Below are positions 23,701 to 35,700 of a stretch of 64,000 bases of DNA, piece by piece (positions within the stretch are counted from its first letter, which is position 1; each line of letters opens with the position of its first letter). A model generated the notes under the pieces. The model was not told where the DNA came from and made no database searches. It saw nothing but the letters and a program-made list of their open reading frames with translations. The translations under genes and the position numbers were made by a program. Source of the stretch: Pyxicephalus adspersus (lineage: Eukaryota > Chordata > Amphibia > Anura > Pyxicephalidae). The stretch is taken from positions 154,038,116 to 154,102,115 of the forward strand of contig NC_092860.1 of NCBI RefSeq assembly GCF_032062135.1. Reading direction: 5' to 3'.

Positions 23701-26700
23701 GGCCACGCTTCACCTTCTGCTCACATATTCTACATATGGCCATGTTATCTTCCTCCGGCGGCCTAACATAAAACTGCCACACAGCCGAGTAGGTGATTTT
23801 CCCCCAAACACTCTGCACTGACTGATTGCTACCGCCGCTACCTCGGTAAACCCCTGCACCACTACTTCACGGGCAGGTTGGCTACTGCAAAGCAGGTGGT
23901 CTACCCTGGGCACATTTGGCTCCCGCCCTCCCACTGCTGCCACCCTGCTGACTACCAGCCTTGCTACCAGCTTGCTGGCTCAACCACTGCCTCACGAGCA
24001 AGCTGCCACCCTCTTCTCCTGATGATGATGAAACCCCTTCTTCACCCGGCTCCCAAGTGTGATTGGCTCCATCATCATTGAGTAGTGTATGCACGTCACT
24101 GATGTCCTCCTCACCGGTCTCTGGGTCATGTCCGCTCGCAACACCACCTCCCACGCCACTCTCCTCATCACTACTTGCCCGCCTAGTGGAGGAAGCAGCG
24201 GATGTGTCCTCCAGATCTTGGCTAAGCAGTAGCTGCTGACTGTCCTCCAAAGCTTGTCCTCGCTGTATAGTGAGCTGAGCCCACAGCATACAATACTTCT
24301 GTGGCTAAGGGAACAGCAAAGGACAGTTGCTGTTCCCTTAGCCACAGAACTGCGTATATATTTTTCTTTGCGTACTCAAATACGTCACTAAACGCTTTCA
24401 CCACAAATAACTGCAACAGTGAACTGTGTATGTATGTTTCTAGATATAAAAATTGCCGGAATGACAGGGCTGTATAATGGCAATTTGGATCCCCAAATAA
24501 TTTTTTCCTGCACTTGTAAATCGCTTTTCTAGCACTGTTCCTAGCGCTTTCTGACATCTCTCCCAGCACTAAGATGCTGTAAAATAATTCCTCCCTATCC
24601 TTTCACTGCACCTATAAATCGTTTTTGAGGTTTTTTTCACAATTAGGTTTTTGCTATCACTCTTCCTAGCGCCTGCATATGTCTCTCCCTGCACTCAGAA
24701 CGCATAAAATGTTTTAATCCAAGATGGCTGAGGCTGTTTATAGGGCTGTGATATCACAGGGCTGGCTGGCTGCTGATTGGCTGCATGCATGGCATTATGG
24801 GTCATTCCCAGAGTTTCTTGGCCCATGTCCTCACACGTGTAGCCGCCATTTTAGGAAAAATTGCGATTTGTTACCACGAATCGCGAGGAAATTCGGATAC
24901 GTTGCAAGTCAAATTTTTCCTGAAATTTGGATCGAATTCCAAAAAATACAGATTTTTTATTCTGATAGCACTTGGTATGTATCCTAAAACCCATAAAAAT
25001 GTATGTATTTTTGTGAACCAAAACAGATATTTACCTGTAATAGCACTTGCTGGATATCCAAAAATGATAAAAAAATTATGTATTGCCCAGCAGATTCCAC
25101 CAAGCCCGTTTCGTTTTATGTGGTTTCACTAGATAGTAGGTATGGAAAGTGTGATTTTCGTTAATTTATTCATGTCTCAATTAGCTACAGTTTCTACACT
25201 GACCATAGAGGTGATGTCCTCAACCTCTAATGCCGTCCACGCTCCGTCACAGGGCCCACCGCCTCGTTCTCCTGCTGTTACTGCTGCCCCCTTCCCAGTA
25301 TCCAACTCTAGATACTAATGCCATCCACACTATGTCTCAGAGCCCACCACCTCCTCCTACTACTGCTGTAAAAGATGCTGCCGCCTGCCCAGTACCAAAC
25401 TCTGGATGCCAGATACTAATGTCATCAACACTCCATTTCAGAGCCCACCGCCTCCTCCTCCTACTGTAACTGATGCTGCCGCCTGCCCAGTACCTAGCTG
25501 TAGATGCCAGATAAAAATGCTGTGCACGCTCTGTCTCAGAGCCCACCGCCTCCTCCTTCTGCTGTAACTGATGCTGCCGCCTGCCCAGTACCAAACTCTG
25601 AATGCCAGATACTAATGCCGTCCACACGCCATCTCAGAGCTCAACGCCTCCTCCTCCTGCTGTAACTGATGCTGCCACCTGCCCAATACCTGTCTGCAGA
25701 TGCCAGATACTAATGCTGTCCACCCTCCGTCTCAGAGCCCACCACCTCCTCCTCCTGCTGTAACTGATGCTGCCGCCTGTCCAGTGCCTACCTGTAGATG
25801 CCAGATAAAAATGCCCTCCACGTTCTGTCTCAGAGCCCACGGCCTCCTTCTGCTCTAACTGATGCTGCCGCCTGCCCAGTACCAAACTCTGAATGCCATA
25901 TACTAATGCCGTCCACACTCCATCTCAGCTGCCTCCTCCTCATGCTGTTACAGCTGATGCCCAGTAGCCTACTCTAGATGACAGTTACTAATGCCATCCA
26001 AACTCTGTCTCAGAGCCCACCACCTCTTCATTCTGCTGTTACTGCTGCTGCCTGCCCAGTACCCAGCTGTAGATGCCAGTTAACAACGCTGTACATGCTG
26101 CATTTTAAAGATACAGCTAGCAGATGGGAAAAGGCAGTGCCCTACACAGCAATGTCTCCAGTAGATACAGCTTCTACACTGTCCATATAGGTGATGGCCT
26201 CAACCACTAATGCCGTCCTTGCTCTGTCCCAGGGCCCACCGCCTCCACCTCCCAGTACCCAGCTCTAGATGCCAGTTAACAATGCCATCCACACTTTTCA
26301 GGGCCCACTGCCTCATCCTCCTGCTGTAACTGATCCTGCCGCCTCCCCAGTACCCAACTCTAGATGCACTTAGCACCCATGATTCAGTCTTTCTGCCAGT
26401 AAAACATAATCTAGAGGACCTGCTCTCCTTACAATACTTCAGTAAATCATGTCAAAAAGACAGATGGCTCATACTGCTTGACAAAGGCTCTCAGAGCCAT
26501 TAATGAGCTGATCACACCCTTAACACCGGTCATGTTAGATCTTAGTACCATCCTTACATCAGTACCGCCCGAGACCCAATTTTACAGTGTTATTGATTTG
26601 GCCAATGCATTTTTCTCAATACCATTGTCACCCGAGACTCAGCCCCTTGTGGCTTTTATTTTCAAGGGAAAACAATATACCTGGTGCCACTTGTCCCAGG

Positions 26701-29700
26701 GTTTTGATGACTTATCTGCAGTTTTCTCAATTGCCCTCCAGCAGGTCCTTGCCAACTGGCAGTCGCAGCATGGTTCCACTTTACTGTTATGTTTATTAGC
26801 CCCTCTTAGGAGGCATGTCTGAGGGACACGGTGTCATTGTTATGTTTTCTGGAAAAGGGAGACAAAGTCACAGAAAAGGTTCAGTTCTGTCTGCAACAGG
26901 TCACATTCCTGGGAATGCCTTTAACTCCAGGATCCCTGCTGCTAGCCCCCAGCCATGTACATGCCTTTGCCAGTCTGCCTTGCCAACAGACAAAGAAACA
27001 GCTGCTCAGTTTTCTTGGCATGATCAATTTTTGCAGACACTGGATCCCTGACTGCTTGTATTGGGACTCACAGCTTCGTCCCGGTGCCCCCCCCCCCCCC
27101 CCGCCCCAGTGCCCCTAACAACATTCAATGGTCTGATGAAATGACTAAAGCATATTTGATGTTAGAAGATTCCCTCACCTCTGCCCCTGCATTGGGAATG
27201 CCGAATTTGTACTGTTGTACTATTTGTATTGTATGCAAGAGAGAATTGTAAAACCATGGCTGCCTCGCTTGCTCAGATGCATGGGGTTAAATTGAGGCCC
27301 ATGGTATATGTCTCTAAGACACTGCCTGTTACTATGCAAGGCATGCCAGCCCGTCTGCGTGTGCTGGAAGCGTACAAAATGGCTGTCGAAAGTGTCTCAC
27401 TTGTAACTTTGGGTCACGAGAAGATACTTTACACATCCCATGCTGTACTATACTTGCTAAAAAATTTCACCACTCAACACATAGCAGCCCAAAGGTTGTC
27501 TGGTTATAAAGTTATCCCAGCACCCACTGAAACCAACACATTTCTAACACAATTACAGTCCTTCGCCACCCCACAGCACATTAAATTCTGGGAAAAGGAA
27601 GGATTGATCTTAGAGCCCTTTGGAATCTGGTCAAAAGGAAGGATAGCAGGGCTGCCCCAAATAGCAGTACCCCTCATTGTTTTCAAATCTATAGCATAGA
27701 ACATAAGCGCATTAAGACCACAACAAAAGAAATAAACAAGCAATTTTGTGCCCAAAATTTAAAGGAACACACACAAGCCATACTTCCCGTTATTTAACAT
27801 GTGTCAGAATTAATGTGCAAGGGAAGAAAACAGGACAACATGAACATTTGTTACCTCCACAGGGTCCATTTTAAGGGTTCCAATGGATGTCAGATAATGT
27901 TAGTGATTACAGATAGATTAAGCAGACGGGTGGAGCTTTTGTAGTCATGAAAGAAAATGCAAGGACAGTAGCTAAAATACTATGCAAGGAGACATCCCCA
28001 GATTTGGATGCCCAGTAAGAATTATTTCAGACAATGGCACTCCATTAACTTCTAAAGTCACACAGGAGATTTCAAAAATGATGAACATAGAATGGAAGTT
28101 CCACATCCCATATCACCCCCAGAGTGCTGGAGTAGCAGAAAGGATGAATAGGACACTGAAAGCAACTGGAGAGACATTCCATAAGTGGGACCAATACCTA
28201 CCAGCTGTACTAGCTGAAATAAGAAAGACACATAACCTAGTTAATAAGCTTGAAATTTTTAAGGGAAGACATTTTCCCACCCCCTGGGCTAAAGACCCCT
28301 TTATTTTATTACCCAAAGATCTCCAACAAAGACCAATAAGTAGCTAAACTTATTGAAAAATTGAACAGCAACTACGGGGATATCTCTCTTTATTTTCCTC
28401 TCCCTACAGATTGACCAACGCACCTATTGAAGCCGGTAGACGTAATGTTGGTTAAAGCATTACGTAGGTAGGGACAGATTAGAATCGTGTTCATCCATTC
28501 AAGTCTCTAATAGCTACAGCTTCTACACTGTCCATATAGGTGATGGCCTCAACCTCTAATGCCGTCCTTGCTTCTTTTCAGGGCCCACCATCTCCTCCTC
28601 ATGCTGTTACTGCTGCCGCCTGCCCAGTACCCAGCTCTGGATCCCATTTACCAATGCTGTCCATGATCCGTCCCAGGGCCCACTGCCTCCTCCTCCTGCT
28701 GTTGCCACCTGTCAGTACTCCATTCCTAAATATGGCATTACAGCCATCTAGGTGGCATTGATGATGCACTACACCCAGCTCTAGATGCCAGTTACCAATG
28801 CGGTCTCTGCTCCGTCTCAGTGCCCCCTGCCTCCTCCTCCTGCCACCTGTCACTTGTAACTTAAACAGAGCTGTGTAGCTGGCTAATTTTTTGACTGAAA
28901 GACCCCCCTCAGCGACCTCTGCCTGTGTATGGCTTGTAACGGAGCAGTGAATCCTGGTGTCTAATTTTAGGTCCAGAGGACCCCCTCGTGGCCCTCTCTG
29001 CCTCTACTCGGAGACCCATATAAAATCATTAGAAAGGCTTCCCTTTTTTTTTTTTACTTGCAGTGTTGTGCAGAGCTGGGGGAGTCTTGACATGTCTTTT
29101 TAAATGTATTTATAGGCTGTGGAAGCTCTACACAGTCTTGAAAAACAACCCAAATTTTTCCCCTATTGACTTTATACTGATATTCGTTCACCCGAATAAT
29201 TATGCAATATTCGACCAAATAGCGGTCAAATCGCATAGTGAGCGATTTGACCAACACTACTCCTGAGGAAGCAGACCAGATCTGTAAAACACATTGAGTT
29301 GTACATTTCATCAACTAGGCTGGGAAAGCTATAGTCCCCCCTCCTCTTTTGGGGGGATAGTAAAAAACTTAATGTACCTTTACCGATTAGTGGTTGAGGC
29401 CAACAAAACTCTCTTTGATCGTAGTATAAACACTTGTTTAGTGACCCATTTGGTTAATATGTGATTTTATGTATCTGTTTGTAATTTTTTCCTTTTTGTG
29501 GTTTAAAAATAAGTTGCTTTTTTCAAATTGTTCATTACGTTAAAATTCCTACCTTTTTGTCCCATGTTTGGGAGTTTATTTTGCGCCAAACAACAATATA
29601 CTATGGCCATATCTTTTCTTCCAATATGCTAATTAGTGATGTGGTACTCAATTGGTAGGGTATTGCAAATTCATCTGATCCTTTTGAAATCAAGTCTTTA

Positions 29701-32700
29701 TTCTGATCTCTGATAATATTCCCATTCACATAACCACTACCCTAGAATAGGGATGAGCGAGCAATATTATTAAGTTTGACGTGGCGGCGAATCTGGCCGT
29801 TCTCGCTTACCAAACATTTGGGCAAGAATGGCCTTGTGATTCAGGGGAAATCAGGGGAAGGTCCACTATTTCCAGCGGGAATGGCGCGCCTGGGAGCGAT
29901 TCATTTTCTCCCAGGATGCACAGCGTGGCCCAGCAGCACCAATCAGCAGAGATCTTAGAAAAGAGATATAAACAAGGAATGAAGGAAGGGTTAGTCACTC
30001 CATCTTGTGTTCTGAGTCAGAGAAAGAAGCGAGGAGAGAATTGAGAAGGGACAGGTTAGAAGCCTTTTGTTTAACTAAAACTATGCAGTTTGTTCAGTTT
30101 TTCTTGCTACCTCTTGCTATTTCTCCATAAAGGCAAAAAAATTTCTGTGCTACTCTACAAAAAGAGATATTTCAGTCTGATACCTCTTGCAATCTATCAC
30201 ATATCTATCAAAAAAGCCATTGTGCATGGTCACCGGGCAGGATAGGAGCCTTCTGTACATCTTGAAATATACAGATTGTGCAGTTAAAGTTGCTACCTCT
30301 TGCTATTTTTCCAAAAAGGCAGAAACATTTCTGTCCTACTGTACAAAAAACACATATTTTAGTCTGATATCAAGCTATATACAATCTATCCAAAAAGCCA
30401 TAAAAATTTCTGTATTTCTTTAAAAAAATACAGATATTTAATCGTAATAGCACTTGCTATTTATCTACAAAGCAAGAAAAATGTCTGTATTTCTTTCAAA
30501 AAAATACAGATATTTAATTGTGATAGTAGTTGCTATAAATCCACAAAACCAGAAAAAAATGTCTGTATTTTTCTAAAAAAAAAAAATACAGATATTTCAT
30601 TGCTTGATACCTTTTGCTATTTACCAAAAAAGACCATTTGGCACAGGTTCATTTTTGCACGAATAATTTAAAGATAAGTGGTAGACACAGGGAAAGGTGT
30701 GGCGTTGGGTGACCTGCCGCATCTGGCAGGTGGCATACTTCCCATGAGTAAAATTACTGTAGGACAGCAGCAGCAAACTGTGGGAGGCAACAGCACTTGT
30801 CAAACAGCTCTAAGATGTGTGCGTACGCTAGTAGATTTATTGAGAGGGTGGACTACAATCATACAGCCACGTCATGTGGAGAGTATTGTGGACTGGGTCC
30901 CAGGGGCCTCAAGTGCAACAGGTTCTTCTTCTGCAGCACCAGCAGCAGCCAGTAGAGCCATGACAGGCGCAAAGACAGGAGTTAGCGTGACTAATGTGCC
31001 TGTACATCCCGATGACTCCCCCTTGTTGTTTAACGAGCAGCCTGAGGATCTGTCATTGCGCATTTCAGAGCGGGAGGCAGGCTTTGAAACACTTGGAGAG
31101 TGTAGTCAGTAGTTGCTAGGCAAAGGTTCTGCATTAGTGAATGCATTAGGAGATGTTGGCTTAGATAAAAATGAGGATGATGATGACCATGATGTAACCT
31201 GGGAACCACCGGTGCATGTAAGGGCTAGCAGTAGTTCCGAAACAGACGTACAGAAAAGGCAGCAGACTTATGGGTGTCCCAAAGAACACACAGATGAGTG
31301 GGCACAAGCAGAGGAACAGTCAGAGATGATGTGACCGTGGGGGAGATGGAGCAGGAGCAGATGCAGGGCACCCAGCAGAGGCAGAGGCAGGCAAAGAAAA
31401 AGAGCAGCAGAGTGGTTGCACGCACCTCTCCAGTTTGGTTCTTTTTCACGCTGAAAGACGATGACAGGTGCATAGCAATCTTCATCCTGTGCCACAAGCA
31501 GATTCACAGAGGACGGGCCAGATCACATTTGGGTACAACATCCCTGCTTTCCCACATGCACAAGAACCACAAACTAAAGTGGGAGCAGTACTTGCGTTCT
31601 CTTGAAGGAGGTGCAGCCACGTCATCGTATCTTCTTCCACCTCCATTGACTCCTTCTACACCTCCTGTCATTGCTACTACATCTCAGGAGGTAGGTACAG
31701 TCAGACTTCAAGCTGCGAGGAAGTATCAGCTTCTGCCCACAGGTTTTGTGGCCTCAGACAACGTTTGTCGCCGAAAGATGGGTACTCTAGTGACCCCTTA
31801 AGCTCCTCTAGCTCCCAGTCTCTTCAGCCCACTCTACCGGAGTTCTACACAAGGCATCAGGCTATGGGGCAAACCAACAAAAGAGTCATTGAACTCAATT
31901 CACGTCTATCCAAACTTTTGGCCTTGCAGCTACTGCTGTAGAGTATTGTGGACTCTGCTCCTTTACGTGACCTGATGGCCTGTGCCGCGCACCAGTGGAA
32001 TAAACCAAACAGGCATTACTTCTGCCGCAGGGTTGTTCCCTGTATACATGCATGACCACCCAGTACATATAATAGGTAACCTCTCCCAGGCATTGGCATT
32101 CTCAGTGTCTAGTCAAATCCACGTCACCATGGAGAGCTGGACAACTAGGCACGGAGTGTGACGCTACCTTCACCGCTTACTGGGTGGTCTTGCATACCTC
32201 AGTGAGCGGTAGCCTGCAAGAGGCATTGCAATACCTGTTACCCCCGCAGAGGGGTGTGGTGGGAAAGCATGGGCTACCCCAGTCTTCCCCCTCCTCCTCC
32301 CCTCCTTCTACCTTTATTCCTTCTTCATTCCTTCACTATGGCTCCCTCAAGCACAGGCGTTGTCAGGCAGTGCAGAAACTGGTGTCCTTGGGGGAGAAAA
32401 GTCACACAGCCAGAGAACTCTTGTCTGCTTTGCACAGAGAGGTTGAGGCTTGGCTGATGCTCCCCCCGCCTCACAACAGGCAATTTAGTGTGCGACAACA
32501 GGGCCAACTTTGTGGGTGCTGCGCATGGGCTTCATAACACAAGTGCCCTGCTTTTGCACTTTGCTTTGTTGTACTGAACCTGGTGGTGCAGAAGTTCCTC
32601 CGCACGTACCCAGGACTTACTGAGCAAAAGCTAGCCATCCACCACTATTTGGTCAGCAGGGTGTATGGGGGCAGTGGGGCCCTTAGTACAGCCACACAAC

Positions 32701-35700
32701 TGAACTATTTTACCAGAGACCAGTGGCTGCAGATGGAGACGCTGTGCAAGGTACTGGCTCCCTTTGACCAGGCCACAAACCGTGTCGGAGTTGGGAGTGG
32801 CCAGGCTGGATCGATGTCATTCCCATCATATTTCTGCTTGATAATAGTCTGTGTGGCCTGATGGTAAGTGGCGATGGGAGAGGCGGGAATGAAATGGGGG
32901 AGGAGGATGAGGGTGACATTACACTCCATAGTGCACAGCCAGCATCAGGAGGAGCAAGAAGAGAACTTGGCCAGTATCAGGAGGTTCAAGAGGAGGAGGA
33001 GGAAGATGATTATGATGATAATGATTTTGGGTCAACAGGCTTGAAATCTGCAGCAGTTGGCACAGTATGCCATCAAGCTTCATTCGTGCCCGACATCCAG
33101 TGTTCTGTCTGAAAGAACCTTCAGTGCTGCTGGTGGAGTGGTAAAAGACCAGATCACGACTGTCGCCAGAAAATGTCAATCGCCTCACCTTTTTGAAAAT
33201 GAACAAAAGGTGGGTTACTAACAACTATCATATCCCCCTGCAGTTGTCACTGACTGACACAAGGACTCACTAGGCCAACCAAGATGCCTCTGTGAACCCA
33301 CACTGCTTCTGTGCTGGGTCTGTGGCTGCATATCACCAAACATCTTGTCAGCTGAGCCTGTCTCGGTTGAATTTTTCCGCTAGTTATTGCAAAGTCCAGG
33401 AGTCGCATTCTTCGCTAGTATCATGCTTGCCCTTGTGTCAGCTAGCAATTTCATTTAATCTCCTCACTACTTAGTTAATATAAATTCTGAAAGTTCAACA
33501 TTTACCTAAAGCTTCCCCAACCATTAGGATATCAATACCTTTAAGATTTTGGAAGCCTACTGATCCAATGGGAGCGACGGGAGGAACATGCTGCTTTTTA
33601 ACCTGTTCTAAAATAAAAATAAATGCAACAGACCTGCCATTTTTTGTAAAAAGATCTAAATGTTTTATTTAATTGTTGTATTTTTGTTCAGTCCAATAAA
33701 ACTATAAGCTGTAAATAGTAGGCCTCTAAATGCATAACACATTGGATATACTCCAAAATTATACGTCTCTGATGCTACCAAACATTGTACAGATTGGTCT
33801 AAATTCCTTCCTAACTTCTCGGTCTAGCGTTGTAATACTATGGGTCCCACCTTCTGGGTGACACTAGATTACCTAAGGTAGAAAACCTAAATGGCTCCTA
33901 GTCTTCATTAGAGCACCCTGCAATGAATGATAGGGCAGTGACCCCAGTAGCAATTAGACTACGTTGCTTCAAGGAGGTCACTAAGTTGCAGACCCCAGGT
34001 TCTCCCCAATAAGAGTTACAGAGATCTAGTGGCTTCAGTGTAGGAACAGCTGGTAGGAAAGAAACACAGGGAGTCAAGGTGGAGTAGTAGGGTAGGCTGT
34101 AGTCAGGGCAGGGGGCAATCAAGGCAGGATCATGTAACAGGCTTAGGTCAATGTAGGTGGCAATCACATGCAAAGTCAAGGTTAAGCCAAGGTCAAAATC
34201 CAGAATTGAGAGCACTCTGGGCAGAATAGTGGATAACACACTGAGGATCCAGCAACTAGGGCCTACAACTAGAGATACTTTAATATGACCAGCACACAAT
34301 AGTAATATCATACTACTTCCATCTTCTAGGGGTGCAGAGATTGACTAAATGAGTTTGACTAAAGGAAAGCTGTGGCTGAGAAACAGAAGATTTGCAAACA
34401 AACCACTATTCTATCCTGTATGAGAACTAATCTTTGACCATGTGGCTGGGCTGGGATGACGTAACTACTTTTGACAGCTGAAGAGAGTGGTCAGGTAGGT
34501 GAAGGAAGTAAACATCTCTAATACAATCCCTGCCTTTTAGTTTTACTTTGACTATTTGTTATCCACTTGTTCTCCATAAAAATGTAATAAACCTGTGCTT
34601 AAAAAAAAAAAAAAAAAGTTATGCTGGCACCCTGGCCAGCAGTACAAGGACCTCCCTGCTTCTGCACACTCATACTGACCATACAGTTTAGAATTTTAGA
34701 ATTAGCTTATTAGCCTTGGTTTACTGTTTTTTGTTTTCCCCTGTAACTTACCTTGTCACGTTTCCATGATATCAGCTGTGGGTTAAGAATAAATTGCTGA
34801 TTTTCTGGAAGAGACCAATCAAAGTGGCCCACATATGTCCAATATGTGCCATTTATGTCTGCAACGTGTGTTTTCCAATTTACAATGTCCAGAGGGCTGG
34901 GCAGGTTTACATTTTCTTTAAAATATATTTCCTTGTTATTTGAATCCTTGAAGTATATTGTTTTACAAAAATGGGATACCTTAAAATAAATAAAAATAAT
35001 TACAAGCAAAAAAACATAAGCATTAATATAAAATGTAGATAAAGAGAGTGGTAATCTCCTTGGCGATGCATTGCAAGTGTTACTATACACTTGGTCTGGA
35101 CTGTGGCAGGAACGTCTAACATCACAGCTGTAGCACATCATAGCTTCTTTGACGTTTATTCAAAACCTATCATCATCTGGCACCTGTTGGTTAGTTCATA
35201 CCCTTGGCAAGAGATACCATTGAAAGAGCTAATACATTTCTGATATTGGACCTGAATCAATGTTCTAATCCTAGTTTTGTATTTCCAACGTGTGGGAATT
35301 ATTCACAGGTTACCACATTGGCATGTTTTCCTTGGTCTTCTATAAAGGGTTGACATTATTGCATCCCTCTATACAAAATGTAGCAAAGCAGCACCAGTTG
35401 CTGTGCTTGTGACAGATTACAGAGTTTCAATAGCTTTTTATGGAGAGATAATAAAAAAATATAATATATAAAATATAAAAAGTATACTTGCATGTAACCA
35501 ATAGAGTCAGTACAAAAAGATTTATTAAGGAAGTTTTAGAAAGAGACAATACAAAAAAAACAAAAACAAAATTAAACCTAAGCAAAAAAAAAAAACAAAA
35601 ACAGGTAAATCCATTTAATATGTTGGCCTAAAATAATTGAAAACTGAAAATCACAAAAAGAAAACATGGTACAATTCACAAAAAAGCAAAATTACAAAAA

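Larger units (their letters stand above)
21899..24944 (-). mobile_element. hAT transposon relic C, inserted in the satellite
   Basis: Left boundary TAGAGATGAGCAACTTTCTCG with ATTCGATTCGGCC is typical of hAT ends; the right boundary lies near GGATCGAATTCC at about 24940. On the minus strand, an acidic leader (24289-23882) precedes a BED finger at 23800-23640 (DNMAICRICEQKVKRG, then H..H). Then come VEQKVGQSLSLSVSAKVHGS with GQYMSFTAHWV at 23300-23140, and LSHAPCMAHVFNLVVKRFL with RLICDVSTCWNSTL at 22940-22710. The C-terminal dimerisation domain is missing; a ~51-bp tandem repeat (22330-22680) takes its place. Interrupted by frameshifts. Confidence 0.75.

Noticed and set aside
25230..25918. Open frames with repeating peptides on both strands
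   Set aside because: Shadows of the ~97-bp minisatellite.
33898..34311. 137-codon minus-strand frame
   Set aside because: Lies in an LTR-like repeat region and shows no recognised motif.
34710..35141. Whole 143-codon frame as a separate gene
   Set aside because: Only 34979-34752 is coding, as V2R exon 4; the rest reads through the acceptor and donor sites into introns.
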